A stretch of DNA of 64,000 nucleotides from contig NZ_CCXK01000015.1 of NCBI RefSeq assembly GCF_000821305.1, positions 374,528-438,527 on the forward strand. The letters are read 5' to 3'. Below are positions 1-8,857 of this stretch, piece after piece; positions within the stretch are counted from its first letter, which is position 1, and each line of letters starts with the position of its first letter. The translations under genes and the position numbers were made by a program. This DNA is from Clostridium culturomicium. GTDB lineage: Bacteria; Bacillota; Clostridia; Clostridiales; Clostridiaceae. Below the pieces are notes generated by a model that worked only from the letters and a program-made list of their open reading frames with translations, ran no database searches and was not told the DNA's origin.

Positions 1-140
1 TTTATCTATGATTATCTTCTAATATTACTCTATCTATTCAACTAATAAATCACTGTTAGTAGAAATCATATTTTAACTTCATTCATAAAGGATTTTTATT
101 TACTGCTCTTATTAAATTATTTATCTAACTTTGATTTAAT

Positions 141-170
141 AAAAAAAGCAGGGTGATACTTCATCCCTGC
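141..170 (-). terminator. Terminator of the ABC transporter operon
   Basis: Read on the minus strand, GCAGGG(a)TGA pairs with TCACCCTGC and is followed by a run of T. It lies just downstream of the ATPase gene that ends at 178, so it closes the three-gene ABC operon. Bases 1-140 show no gene. Confidence 0.75.
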
Positions 171-177
171 AAATGTA

Positions 178-1122
178 TTAGAAATATACCTTATGCTGAA
201 ATTCTAATCCTACTTGTTCTCCTGGATTATAAACCACTCCACCGCAAGGCACCTTTATTTTTATTATATTTTCATCAGCTGCAATAATATATTCATTATA
301 AAATCCTAAAAAATCTCTGCTTATAACTTTACCCTGAATCTTTCCATCAGCTGAAATTTTTATATTTTCTTGACGTACATAAAATGTTTTTCCATCCGTA
401 TCTATTATTTCATTAGCACTACCCAGAAATTTCATTGAGAAAATGTTTGCTGGATTATTATAAACCTCTTCTGGAGTTCCAAACTGCATCAATTCTCCCT
501 CATTCATGATAGCTATTTTATCAGCCAGAGCCAATGCCTCCTCTTGATCATGAGTTACAAAAACCATGGTCATATTAAATTTCTTTTGGATATTCTTAAT
601 CTCTTCTCTCATTTTGATTCTTAACTTGGCATCAAGATTACTCAAAGGTTCGTCCAGAAGGAGTACCTTAGGATTAACTATCAAGGCTCTAACCAATGCA
701 ACTCTCTGCTGCTGTCCTCCACTAATTTCATGGATCTTAGAGTTAGCATAGCCTTCTAATCCAACTATTTTTAAATACTCAATTCCCTTTTCCTTGGCAT
801 CTTTTTTTGAATACCCTTTAAACTTTAAGCCATATATTACATTTTGTAAAACTGTCAAATGAGGAAATAATGCGTAGGATTGAAAAACAGTTGTTACTGG
901 TCTTTCCTCTGGAGATAGCTTTGTTATATCCTTCTCTTCTATTTGTATTTTTCCTTCATCACCCTCTAAAAAGCCACCAATCATTTTTAATGTGGTTGTT
1001 TTTCCACACCCTGAAGGTCCTAAAAGACATAATATTTCTCCCTTATTTATGCTAATAGATAGATTTTTAACTACCCTTTTTTCTCCAAAACTTTTATTTA
1101 AATTACTCAATTGAAGAAACAT
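178..1122 (-). CDS. ABC transporter ATP-binding protein (PotA/FbpC type)
   Basis: This is the cytoplasmic ATPase of an importer for iron(III), phosphonate, organophosphate or a similar solute. The Walker A motif GPSGCGKT is at residues 35-42. The signature SGGQQQR, the Walker B stretch VLLLDEP and the H-loop THD follow in order. The last 70 or so residues form a short TOBE-like regulatory region. At 314 aa it is slightly shorter than most PotA/FbpC proteins (about 350). An aaggag site precedes the ATG. It overlaps the permease gene by 20 bp, so the two are probably translationally coupled. The family is certain but the substrate is not. Confidence 0.9.
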   Translation of the reverse strand: MFLQLSNLNKSFGEKRVVKNLSISINKGEILCLLGPSGCGKTTTLKMIGGFLEGDEGKIQIEEKDITKLSPEERPVTTVFQSYALFPHLTVLQNVIYGLKFKGYSKKDAKEKGIEYLKIVGLEGYANSKIHEISGGQQQRVALVRALIVNPKVLLLDEPLSNLDAKLRIKMREEIKNIQKKFNMTMVFVTHDQEEALALADKIAIMNEGELMQFGTPEEVYNNPANIFSMKFLGSANEIIDTDGKTFYVRQENIKISADGKIQGKVISRDFLGFYNEYIIAADENIIKIKVPCGGVVYNPGEQVGLEFQHKVYF

Positions 1123-2779
1123 CTTTCATGGCACTCCTTCCTAAAATGATTTTTGAAAACAATAAGTTTACAAACATCGTAATTATTATTATTATAGTCG
1201 CAATAAGTGAACCAACCCCATATTCACCACTGTTTATGGCATCAAACAACGCCAAAGTAGCAAGCTTCTTCCCCGGATGAATTAAAAATATTATTGAACC
1301 TATAGTAGTCATGGAAGTTGTAAAATTGTTGATAAACCCAACAATAAATGCATTTCTCATATTGGGTAAAACTATATCTTTAATTACATGGAATTTTCCT
1401 GCACCTAAGTCTCTCCCTGCTTCCTCCAGATTAACATTTATTTGTGATAATGCAGCACTTGCAGTCTTAGTAGTTAATGGCATCTGTTTAAATACACAGT
1501 TAATAATTACAATAGCTGCTGTACCCGTAATCAGTAATGGAGGCTTATTAAAAGCCAATATATATCCTATTCCAAAGAATGTTCCCGGAATAATATATGG
1601 AAGTGTACTTATAAAATCTAATATTTGACCTCCAAACAGCTTTCTTCTCTCTACATAGTAAGATAAAAGTATTCCTATACAAGTTCCAGTAACCCCTACA
1701 ATAATTCCATATATTATACTTCGTATAAAAGTAGACATACTATATAACTTTAAATAGTTGAAGTGGTCTAAGGTAAACTGCATTTTTCCATAGCTATACT
1801 TTGTTATTCCACTTATAAATATTATTCCATACTGCATTATCATCATTACAAAGAATACAGCTGATATAGATGTTATTACCCAGTTAAATATTCCTTTTAT
1901 TTTAATATTCAGCTCTTCTACAGAACCCTTATTACTCGTTCCCTTTACCAATAAATCATTTTTTTTCATCAACCTTCTATATAAAACAAAAACTAATAGA
2001 GCAGGTATAAGAATTATTACATTCATTGCTGATGACAATGGTAGATTTGCATATCCAATAATCTGCATATAAATTTCTGTTGCCAAGACATTGAATGGTC
2101 CACCGATTGTCATTGGTGTTCCAAAGTCAGAAAGAGATCTTACAAATGATAATAAAAAACATACCAAAATAGCAGGCTTTATTAATGGAATCACAACTTT
2201 TCTAACTGCATAAGACGGGCTAGACCCCAAATCCAATGATGATTGTATAAGACTCTTATCTATTTTAGATATAATTCCAAGAAGCATTAATGCATTTAAA
2301 GAAGCAAATGATAAACTCTGCATAGCAACAATTCCATGCCATCCATATGGATTAATTGATAGTCCAAGTAACCTGTATGTTATAAGACCTCTTCTTCCAA
2401 AAAGCTGAATATATGCTAAAGACGAAACAAATGGTGGAGAAATCATTGTAACCATAAGAATCCCCATAAAAATAAGCTTTTTCTTTCCTTCCATAAAGTT
2501 TATTTTTACAGCAACTGCTACAGATAAAACTGTTGAAATCACTGCAGTTAGTGTGGCAACAAACACACTGTTATACAACAAATTTTTATTGCTTGTAAAT
2601 AATTTCTCATATAACTCTAAAGTAAATTCACCATCAATAAACAAACTTGTTTTTATTACACATACAATAGGCCAAAGAATGAAAACTAAAACAGAAATTG
2701 AAATTAAGCCAATTAAAACATAATCAATTACATTATAAAAACGGGTATCTAATTTAGATACCCTGCTTTTCTTATTCAT
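1103..2779 (-). CDS. ABC transporter permease, two fused membrane domains (FbpB/ThiP type)
   Basis: This inner-membrane component has two binding-protein-dependent permease domains in one chain (558 aa, about 12 membrane segments). EAA-like loops that dock the ATPase are visible near SLDLGSSPSYAVRKVVIPLI in the first half and AGRDLGAGKFHVIKDIVLP in the second. This duplicated architecture is typical of iron(III) and 2-aminoethylphosphonate or phosphoglycerate-type importers. I chose the ATG at 2779, which overlaps the binding-protein gene by 8 bp. A GTG at 2794 would add five residues. It is followed directly by the ATPase gene. Confidence 0.88.
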   Translation of the reverse strand: MNKKSRVSKLDTRFYNVIDYVLIGLISISVLVFILWPIVCVIKTSLFIDGEFTLELYEKLFTSNKNLLYNSVFVATLTAVISTVLSVAVAVKINFMEGKKKLIFMGILMVTMISPPFVSSLAYIQLFGRRGLITYRLLGLSINPYGWHGIVAMQSLSFASLNALMLLGIISKIDKSLIQSSLDLGSSPSYAVRKVVIPLIKPAILVCFLLSFVRSLSDFGTPMTIGGPFNVLATEIYMQIIGYANLPLSSAMNVIILIPALLVFVLYRRLMKKNDLLVKGTSNKGSVEELNIKIKGIFNWVITSISAVFFVMMIMQYGIIFISGITKYSYGKMQFTLDHFNYLKLYSMSTFIRSIIYGIIVGVTGTCIGILLSYYVERRKLFGGQILDFISTLPYIIPGTFFGIGYILAFNKPPLLITGTAAIVIINCVFKQMPLTTKTASAALSQINVNLEEAGRDLGAGKFHVIKDIVLPNMRNAFIVGFINNFTTSMTTIGSIIFLIHPGKKLATLALFDAINSGEYGVGSLIATIIIIITMFVNLLFSKIILGRSAMKDVSSIE

Positions 2780-3827
2780 TTTCAGCTTTATCACCCATTA
2801 AGACATTCCATTTATCAAGAATTTCAGTTCTCTTTGTCCCAAATAGTGATAAATCTTCCTCCATTAGTTTTTCTCTAGGGAATGTTAACTCTACCCCTTC
2901 TAAATTTGGCTTAACTAATTTTAATGTATCTTTATTATCAAGTCTTATTACTTCTTTTAAGTTCTCATCTTTATATAACCAATCTATAAATACTTTTGCA
3001 CCTTCAACATTAGAAGCATTTTTGAATACAGCTACTCCCTCAGGAACGTATGGTATACCATCTTCTGGATAAACAATTGTAACATTTTTTTCTTCCTGCA
3101 TCTTCTCTAGGCCTTTATCGATATATGTTACACCAATTGCAACTTCTCCTGCCATAGTTTTTACATTTGGATCTTTACCTCTTTTAGAGTAATAATCTAT
3201 ATTCTCATTAAGTTTTTCAAAGTACTCCCATCCTAATTCTTCACCCTTTGTTTGAAGAATTGCATTCACAACGGCATAGTTAGTTCCTGATATTGCAGGA
3301 TTAGACATTAATATTTCACTCTTATATTCAGGCTTAGTTAAGTCATCCCAAGTTTTAGGCATTTCTAAATTCTTTTCTGCTAATATGTCATTATTAACAA
3401 TAAATCCTACCACCGTTAATCCTTTAGAATACCAATAACCTTCTGAATCTTTATATTCTGGTGCTAACTCTTTTGCTCCATCGAATTCAACCTTCTCTAA
3501 TAAACCATCTTCCTTAGCAGCCATGAAAGCATCTATTCCACCCCCAAACCATAGGTCTGCCATAGGATTTCCACCTTCAGCTTTAACTTTAGATATAACT
3601 TCCCCTGAAGACATGGATAAAAACTCCACCTTAATACCTGTTTCTGCAGTAAACTTATCAAATAGTTCTTTGTAAGTTTCTGATGTAGTTACTACCTTTA
3701 AAGGTTCAGTTACTACTTTTGATTCACTTCCATCACTTGCCTTATCTTTTGTTCCGCAAGCTACTAATCCAACAGTCATTACTGTAGCTAAAGATAATGT
3801 TAATATCTTTCTTATACTCTTAAACAT
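2772..3827 (-). CDS. ABC transporter substrate-binding lipoprotein (FbpA/AfuA-like)
   Basis: This is the extracellular solute-binding protein of the importer. The N-terminus is a lipoprotein signal peptide with a basic start, a hydrophobic stretch and the lipobox LVAC-G, so the mature protein is anchored by Cys. The start at 3827 is chosen because aggagg lies just upstream and the signal peptide begins there (351 aa). The body resembles the periplasmic-binding fold of iron(III), AEP and phosphoglycerate binding proteins. No residue pattern fixes the ligand. The neighbouring divergent PHP phosphoesterase makes a phosphorylated organic solute an attractive guess, but this is inference. Confidence 0.85.
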   Translation of the reverse strand: MFKSIRKILTLSLATVMTVGLVACGTKDKASDGSESKVVTEPLKVVTTSETYKELFDKFTAETGIKVEFLSMSSGEVISKVKAEGGNPMADLWFGGGIDAFMAAKEDGLLEKVEFDGAKELAPEYKDSEGYWYSKGLTVVGFIVNNDILAEKNLEMPKTWDDLTKPEYKSEILMSNPAISGTNYAVVNAILQTKGEELGWEYFEKLNENIDYYSKRGKDPNVKTMAGEVAIGVTYIDKGLEKMQEEKNVTIVYPEDGIPYVPEGVAVFKNASNVEGAKVFIDWLYKDENLKEVIRLDNKDTLKLVKPNLEGVELTFPREKLMEEDLSLFGTKRTEILDKWNVLMGDKAENE

Positions 3828-3957
3828 ATGTTTCCTCCTAATTCCTATGATAAAAAGCAATAAAACTCATTGCCAAATATAACTTTGTGTCGGAATATGT
3901 GTATCCCTGTTCAATCATAACATTTTATCCTTATAATTTAAAATACTTATTATGGTT

Positions 3958-4002
3958 ATTTAAAATTATAATAGATATATTTTATCTATTATAATTTTAA
4001 AT
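3958..4002. repeat. 45-bp perfect inverted repeat (20-bp arms, 5-nt centre)
   Basis: Positions 3958-3977 and 3983-4002 are exact reverse complements around the 5-base centre TATTT. The arms are almost pure A/T and each contains a TATAAT-like string. The repeat lies between the divergent binding-protein gene and the PHP gene, 65 bp before the latter's start. It could be an operator serving both directions or an RNA hairpin in the PHP leader. Confidence 0.8.
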
Positions 4003-4066
4003 ATGTTATTTGTTTTTGAATTTTATACGGTATTATTTAATTAATGATATTCTTAAGGAGATAAAA

Positions 4067-4723
4067 ATGATAATAGATACTCATATGCATGAAAATAAAT
4101 ATTCATTTGATAGCCTAGTATCCTTCGATGAAATACTTGAGCAAGCAAAAAAAGTTGGACTTGATGGAATTTGTATAACTAATCATGATAATGCAGACTT
4201 AATAAAAGAGACCGGGTCATTTTTTTACAAAGAAGGAATCTTAGTCTTAGTTGGAGCCGAAGTACTTACAACTAAAGGTGATATTGTGGTTTTTGGAGTT
4301 GAGGATTTACCTAGAGAAACCTTTGAACCTAACAAGCTTACACCTGAAGAATTGTTAACTATTGTAAATAACCATAATGGTGCTGCCATAGCCGCACATC
4401 CATATAGAACCAATAATAGAGGTTTAGGCGATAATATAAAATCTGTGGCACACATATTAGATGGCGTTGAAGCCTTCAATGGAAGTACTCCTCCTCATCA
4501 CAACTTAATGGCCTACACTACTGCAACAGAATGTAGTCTTGGAATTTTGGGAGCAAGTGATTGCCATGTTAAAAATAAGGTTGGCTGCTACGCTACAGAA
4601 TTTAACTGTGAAATTAAAACTATGAATGACTTCATAAAGGCCCTCAAGTCTAAGAATTACTGTCCTGTTATTCTTAAAGATAATGGTTACGAAAGAATAA
4701 ATATTTATGATACATTAAAATAA
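4067..4723 (+). CDS. PHP-domain metal-dependent phosphoesterase
   Basis: This 218-aa protein consists of a PHP domain (polymerase and histidinol phosphatase family). The metal-binding motifs appear in order: DTHMHENKYSFD at the N-terminus, ITNHD about 40 residues in, AAHPYR in the middle, and GASDCHV near the C-terminus. The start is set at 4067 by a perfect aaggag six bases upstream. An in-frame upstream start at 4010 would add 19 residues without a good ribosome site. It is divergent from the ABC importer and may process the imported ester. The true substrate is unknown. Confidence 0.82.
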   Translation: MIIDTHMHENKYSFDSLVSFDEILEQAKKVGLDGICITNHDNADLIKETGSFFYKEGILVLVGAEVLTTKGDIVVFGVEDLPRETFEPNKLTPEELLTIVNNHNGAAIAAHPYRTNNRGLGDNIKSVAHILDGVEAFNGSTPPHHNLMAYTTATECSLGILGASDCHVKNKVGCYATEFNCEIKTMNDFIKALKSKNYCPVILKDNGYERINIYDTLK

Positions 4724-4765
4724 AAGCTGGTTGAAAATGAATAAATTCATTTTCAACCAGCTTTT
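4722..4765. terminator. Bidirectional terminator between PHP gene and DUF3343 gene
   Basis: A long stem (AAAGCTGGTTGAAAATGAA with its complement) with a 4-base loop has A/T runs on both sides. It separates two convergent genes and can serve both. Confidence 0.85.
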
Positions 4766-5001
4766 TAGTCACAACTATATAATTCTACATGACTTCCACA
4801 ATCCATTTTAAAAATCTTCTCAATGTCTTCTGTAATCATACTATTAATATCTTGATCTGTTTTAAATTTTACCCCTATTCCACAATTTGAACTAAGCTTT
4901 CTTGGTACTGGCATTGTTTCATTCTGAATTCCTATCGAGTTTAAATATCTATGATATTTTATTGCTCCTGAATGGGTAAAGAAAACTACTGTATATTCCA
5001 T
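4765..5001 (-). CDS. DUF3343 protein (putative Se/S carrier-like)
   Basis: This is a small 78-aa protein of the DUF3343 family, often annotated as a putative selenium/sulfur carrier because it travels with YedE/YedF and cysteine-desulfurase-like genes. It begins YTVVFFTHSGAIKYHR and has conserved MPVPRKLSSNCGIGVKF, in which the Cys could be the carrier residue. It is the last gene of the minus-strand group yedE, tusA-like, DUF3343, one base after the preceding gene. The function comes from genomic context, not biochemistry. Confidence 0.75.
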   Translation of the reverse strand: MEYTVVFFTHSGAIKYHRYLNSIGIQNETMPVPRKLSSNCGIGVKFKTDQDINSMITEDIEKIFKMDCGSHVELYSCD

Positions 5002-5002
5002 A

Positions 5003-5230
5003 TTATTTACTAGCCTTTACTAAGAAATCTTCACCAATTTCTTCCACCTTCACTTTTAAACCAGCATTTTTCACAAATCTAGACACGTTTTCCTTTGCTA
5101 CATTGTTATCAACAAGAATTTCGAAACCATTCTTGTTGCTTTCTAACGTCTTCTTAGCCATAAGTACAGGCTGTGGGCAACTCATTCCTCTTGCATCAAC
5201 TCTAACCAATTGTAACACCATCCTTTTCAT
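5003..5230 (-). CDS. TusA/YedF-like sulfurtransferase
   Basis: This is a small TusA (SirA-like) fold protein of up to 75 aa. The family motif VDARGMSCPQPVLMA contains the CPxP cysteine that carries persulfide or perselenide. The start is uncertain. The ATG at 5230 overlaps the 3' end of the YedE gene by 29 bp, another in-frame ATG is at 5221, and neither has an ideal ribosome site. The YedE-TusA pair is a recurrent selenium-transport unit, and the protein probably accepts or relays Se/S delivered by YedE. Confidence 0.85.
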   Translation of the reverse strand: MKRMVLQLVRVDARGMSCPQPVLMAKKTLESNKNGFEILVDNNVAKENVSRFVKNAGLKVKVEEIGEDFLVKASK

Positions 5231-6296
5231 TTTTTTTGCTTGATATACTAAATGATTTATTCATGCACAATACAGATATTCCTAAAAGTACACCTAAGGC
5301 GATAAATATTGCAATTTTACCATTTGGTGTAGCTCCTTCTGCTGATGATGCCAGCTTAAAATTATGTGCGAATGCAGCTCCTACAACCATCCCCATAACA
5401 GTTATGGCTGAATCTGCATTTCCTTCTCCAGATAGGATTAATTGCCTTAATGGGCAGCCACCTAATAAAACTGAGCCCCATCCAGCAACTAACATACCCA
5501 TGAAGTTCCAAGTACCATCATTAAATGCTATAGGTTGATCTACAAAGCCTAATTTAAAATAACCTAAAGCTAAATTACCAACTAATGCAACAACAAATAT
5601 TGCAATAAATCCCCACATCAAATAAGTATCTTTAAACATTATTAAATCTCTTATTCCACCAACCATACAAAGTCTTGTACGCTGAGCTACTACCCCAATT
5701 ATTAAGCCAGCTACTAAAGCTATTGAAACTGGTGCATGCATTGAACCAGGACCACTTTCACTAAAGAAAATAACTGCTGGTGCAGAAATTAGAAGAACTA
5801 AAAGCATAATTGCAATAACAGGCATTGCATAGCCTTCTACTGTATTCATTGTATAATTTCTTTTTAATGAGAAACCTCTGTTAAGGAACTGAATTCCAAT
5901 AAATATTCCTGCTGCAAATCCAAGTAGTCCTACTAAAGCATTTAAGTCTCCTCCTGCCATTCTAAGTACCATTCTTAATGGACATCCCAAAAACATTAAA
6001 GCTCCAATCATTACAATAGCTCCAAGTATAAATCTTAAAAATGGAGATGAGCCCCCTTTAACTTTAAACTCTTTTGTAAACAAAGCTATTATAAATGCGC
6101 CTAAAATCATACCTATAATTTCTGGTCTAATGTATTGAACTACCTCAGCTCTATGAAGTCCTAGTGCCCCTGCTGTATCTCTTAAAAAACATGCTATACA
6201 TGCTCCCATATTTTTAGGATTTCCGAAATACACTAAAGCAACTGATATTAATCCAACGAGTCCCCCTGCAAATATTATGCCTTTTTTTTCCTTCAT
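5202..6296 (-). CDS. yedE: YedE-family putative selenium/sulfur transporter
   Basis: This is a polytopic membrane protein (364 aa, about 10 segments) of the YeeE/YedE family. Two halves each carry the family's Gly-Cys-Pro-Leu-Arg motif (FLGCPLRMVLR and LGGCPLRQLIL), whose cysteines are thought to pass the chalcogen through the membrane. A further Cys pair, GACIACFLRD, is near the N-terminus. It is the first gene of yedE, tusA-like, DUF3343 and is divergent from a class V aminotransferase. That set matches the selenium-metabolism version of the family. No selD or selA lies in this window. Confidence 0.85.
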   Translation of the reverse strand: MKEKKGIIFAGGLVGLISVALVYFGNPKNMGACIACFLRDTAGALGLHRAEVVQYIRPEIIGMILGAFIIALFTKEFKVKGGSSPFLRFILGAIVMIGALMFLGCPLRMVLRMAGGDLNALVGLLGFAAGIFIGIQFLNRGFSLKRNYTMNTVEGYAMPVIAIMLLVLLISAPAVIFFSESGPGSMHAPVSIALVAGLIIGVVAQRTRLCMVGGIRDLIMFKDTYLMWGFIAIFVVALVGNLALGYFKLGFVDQPIAFNDGTWNFMGMLVAGWGSVLLGGCPLRQLILSGEGNADSAITVMGMVVGAAFAHNFKLASSAEGATPNGKIAIFIALGVLLGISVLCMNKSFSISSKKNEKDGVTIG

Positions 6297-6445
6297 AACT
6301 TTACTCCCCTTTATAAATTTGATAGTATTTAAATATAAGTAAAGTCTACCATATATTTCTTTTTAGATTAAATTCAAAATACCAATAGATTAAGCACAAT
6401 CTATTGAACACTCAAATAAATCATTAGCCTAAAGGGGGGGATTAA

Positions 6446-7603
6446 ATGAAAAAAACCTATCTCGATAATGGTGCAACTTCTTTTCCTAAACCTAAAGAAG
6501 TTATAGCTTCAATGACTAACTATATGTCCTCAATTGGAGGTAATGTAAACAGAGGCAGCTATAAAAATTCATTTGACGCAGAAAACACAGTTTATGAAAC
6601 AAGAGAGCTGTTATGCAAGTTTTTTAATTTTTCAAAACCCGAAAACGTAATCTTTACTTCAGGCATTACAGAAAGCCTCAATGTAATTTTAAAGGGTTTA
6701 TTTAATGCTGGAGACCATATTATTGTCTCCTCAATGGAACATAATGCAGTCCTTAGGCCTTTAAATTCAATTTCTAAACTTGGAGTTGAGTACACAGCTG
6801 TACCTTGCAATTCTAACGGTGAATTAGATGTAGCTCAACTTAAAAATTATATGAAGTTAAATACTAAGGCTTTAGTAATGACTCATAGTTCAAATGTATG
6901 TGGGACACTGCTTCCATTTAAATCTATCGGTAAGTTTTGTAGAGATAATCACCTATACTTTATTGCTGATACAGCTCAAACTGCTGGTGCAATTCCTATA
7001 GATATGAAAGATTTAAATATTGATATTCTTTGCTTTACAGGTCATAAAAGTCTTTTAGGACCTCAAGGCATAGGTGGTTTTTTAATCTCTGAGGAATTAA
7101 GTAAGATTACCAGACCATTACTTGAAGGTGGTACTGGAAGCTTCTCTGAATATGAATATCAGCCTTCCTATATGCCTGATAAGTTCGAAGGTGGAACACC
7201 AAATGTTCCCGGTATATACGGTTTAAATGCTGGAATAAAGTACATAAACTCAATTGGAATAAATGAAATACAAAGGCATGAGGAACATTTAACTCAGCTT
7301 TTTATTGATAAAGCAATGGATATACCTGAGGCTGAAGTTATAGGATTACCTTCTTCAAAAGGCAGAACTGCAGTTGTCTCACTAAACTTTAAAAATTACG
7401 ATAATGGTGAAATAGCTTATTACTTAGATAAGGATTATGGAATATCCGTACGCTGCGGCCTTCACTGTGCTCCTTTAGCTCATAAGACATTAAATACTTT
7501 TCCATACGGTACAGTACGCTTTAGCTTTGGATTATTTAATACAACAGATGACATAAATTACGCAATTGACTCAATAAAAAAAGTAATAGCCAAAATCTAC
7601 TGA
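6446..7603 (+). CDS. Class V aminotransferase, cysteine desulfurase family
   Basis: This is a PLP-dependent enzyme of 385 aa in the cysteine desulfurase/selenocysteine lyase superfamily. The PLP lysine is in FTGHKSLLGPQG near residue 200. The C-terminal RCGLHCAPLAH carries candidate catalytic cysteines. SNVCGTLLP and ADTAQTAG are further cofactor-site motifs. A G-rich ribosome site precedes the ATG at 6446. It is divergent from yedE, which suggests that it liberates S or Se for the TusA/DUF3343 carriers. It differs from the IscS/NifS enzymes of Fe-S assembly, since no iscU is nearby. Confidence 0.85.
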   Translation: MKKTYLDNGATSFPKPKEVIASMTNYMSSIGGNVNRGSYKNSFDAENTVYETRELLCKFFNFSKPENVIFTSGITESLNVILKGLFNAGDHIIVSSMEHNAVLRPLNSISKLGVEYTAVPCNSNGELDVAQLKNYMKLNTKALVMTHSSNVCGTLLPFKSIGKFCRDNHLYFIADTAQTAGAIPIDMKDLNIDILCFTGHKSLLGPQGIGGFLISEELSKITRPLLEGGTGSFSEYEYQPSYMPDKFEGGTPNVPGIYGLNAGIKYINSIGINEIQRHEEHLTQLFIDKAMDIPEAEVIGLPSSKGRTAVVSLNFKNYDNGEIAYYLDKDYGISVRCGLHCAPLAHKTLNTFPYGTVRFSFGLFNTTDDINYAIDSIKKVIAKIY

Positions 7604-7641
7604 TTAATTAACTATTACGTTTCTTAAACTTAAATATTTTT

Positions 7642-7676
7642 TAAAGTACTTCTTCTCCAAATAGAAGAAGTACTTT
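7642..7676. terminator. Terminator between aminotransferase gene and aroD
   Basis: A 14-bp stem AAAGTACTTCTTCT with its complement around a 6-base loop lies between two convergent genes. A/T runs flank it on both sides. Confidence 0.8.
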
Positions 7677-8433
7677 ATTCATGTAGTAAATTTAATAACT
7701 TCTTCACCCTTTCAATTGGAAGCTGTCCTGGTGCTGACTGTTCTCCAACTGTTGCGAAAGTTACATCCGAACCAAAAAATTCTCCAGCAACTCTGCTGAT
7801 CATACCTACTGCTGACATAGACATTGCTATAATTGGTCTATCAGCATGAATCCTTGCCATCTCTTCTGTTGCTTCCATTAATATAAATACATCGCTTTTT
7901 TCTTTAGCCATTACAGCTATTTTTAGCATATCTCCATTAAGCTTCTGCATCTCACATAGCCTATTTATTATTTCATCTTTATTTGGCGTTTTATTAAAAT
8001 CATGATTTGAAATAACTGTATAAACATTATTTATTTTTGCTTCAGCAACTAAATCCCTAACAATATTTTTACCTATATAATACTCTATATCAACAAAATC
8101 AATAATCTTACTTCTAACTACATTAATATTTAATTCTAAGTATTTCTTAGAAGAAATATATAAATTTCCACCTTCCTGCAACGTCCTAAAAGTAAATAAC
8201 AGTGGTTTATCTTTTAACCAAAACTTCAATTCATGTAAAACTTCTTCGACTTTCTCCCATTGCTTAACATTATTAAAAAAATCAGCTCTCCATTCAACAA
8301 AATCTGTATCTGATTCATTTATAAATTTTGCTGAATTTATAATTTCTTCTTTGGTGGTGCCAATAATAGGTACACATATTTTGGGCACTCCTTCTCCGAT
8401 TTTCAAACTTCCAATTTCTATAATTTTCTTCAT
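7675..8433 (-). CDS. aroD: 3-dehydroquinate dehydratase, type I
   Basis: This enzyme dehydrates 3-dehydroquinate to 3-dehydroshikimate in the shikimate pathway, through a Schiff base. At 252 aa it has the normal type I length. Visible motifs are VEWRADFF, SNHDFNKTP with the general-base His, GDMLKIAVMA with the Schiff-base Lys, and the C-terminal SAPGQLPI loop. No other aro genes are adjacent. Its upstream region is long and holds a repeat element and a small RNA candidate on the other strand. Confidence 0.95.
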   Translation of the reverse strand: MKKIIEIGSLKIGEGVPKICVPIIGTTKEEIINSAKFINESDTDFVEWRADFFNNVKQWEKVEEVLHELKFWLKDKPLLFTFRTLQEGGNLYISSKKYLELNINVVRSKIIDFVDIEYYIGKNIVRDLVAEAKINNVYTVISNHDFNKTPNKDEIINRLCEMQKLNGDMLKIAVMAKEKSDVFILMEATEEMARIHADRPIIAMSMSAVGMISRVAGEFFGSDVTFATVGEQSAPGQLPIERVKKLLNLLHE

Positions 8434-8644
8434 TGTTTTCTCTCCAAAAGCTATATTAATCTCTTTTACTCTTTTACTCTTTTACTCTTTTAAGTATACC
8501 ACTATTTTTCTCTACTTATATTTCAACTTAACTTTATAAAATACTATTACAATTTCTAATTATGGATTTAATTCTCTAGTAAGTTATCCTTATAACTGCA
8601 CAAACTATTATTAAGAGGAAATAGCTTAAATTAATTTCAACGTT

Positions 8645-8713
8645 AAGTTCACATCCAAACTGCAGCTTTTGTAAAATCACCTTTGACTTGGCTAATATGA
8701 ACTTGCTTTCTCC
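8645..8713 (+). repeat. Dispersed intergenic repeat, copy D (shortened)
   Basis: This is a partial member of the family described at 14401, 16248, 30235, 48150 and 61612. It keeps the left end (AGTTCACATCCAAA) and the conserved middle (TTGACTTGGCTAA followed by GAACTTGCTT), with about 20 bases between them missing. Confidence 0.55.
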
Positions 8714-8717
8714 AAAA

Positions 8718-8759
8718 TCACAGGAGAAAGCTTCCATTAATTAAAGCTCTTTTGCTCAT
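8718..8759 (-). CDS. Possible 13-codon leader ORF upstream of aroD
   Basis: The minus strand reads ATG-MSKRALINGSFLL-TGA with a good aaggtg site five bases upstream. The stop codon falls in the loop of a perfect 9-bp hairpin (8705-8713 with 8723-8731). It could be a leader peptide for aroD, whose start is 285 bp downstream, or chance. I see no clear promoter. Confidence 0.25.
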   Translation of the reverse strand: MSKRALINGSFLL

Positions 8760-8791
8760 TTGTTCACCTTCTTATGCACTACTATTGAAAT

Positions 8792-8824
8792 AAAGACTTA
8801 AAAGCACCTCTCTTTTAAGTCTTT
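8792..8824. terminator. Terminator-like hairpin in the aroD upstream region
   Basis: A 13-bp stem AAAGACTTAAAAG with its complement has a 7-base loop. On the plus strand it is followed by ATTCTTTTT. A separate 30-bp palindrome made of TCTTTTTAATTAA and its mirror occupies 8825-8854. No gene ending here was identified. Confidence 0.5.
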
Positions 8825-8857
8825 ATTCTTTTTAATTAATTAATTAAAAAGAATAAA

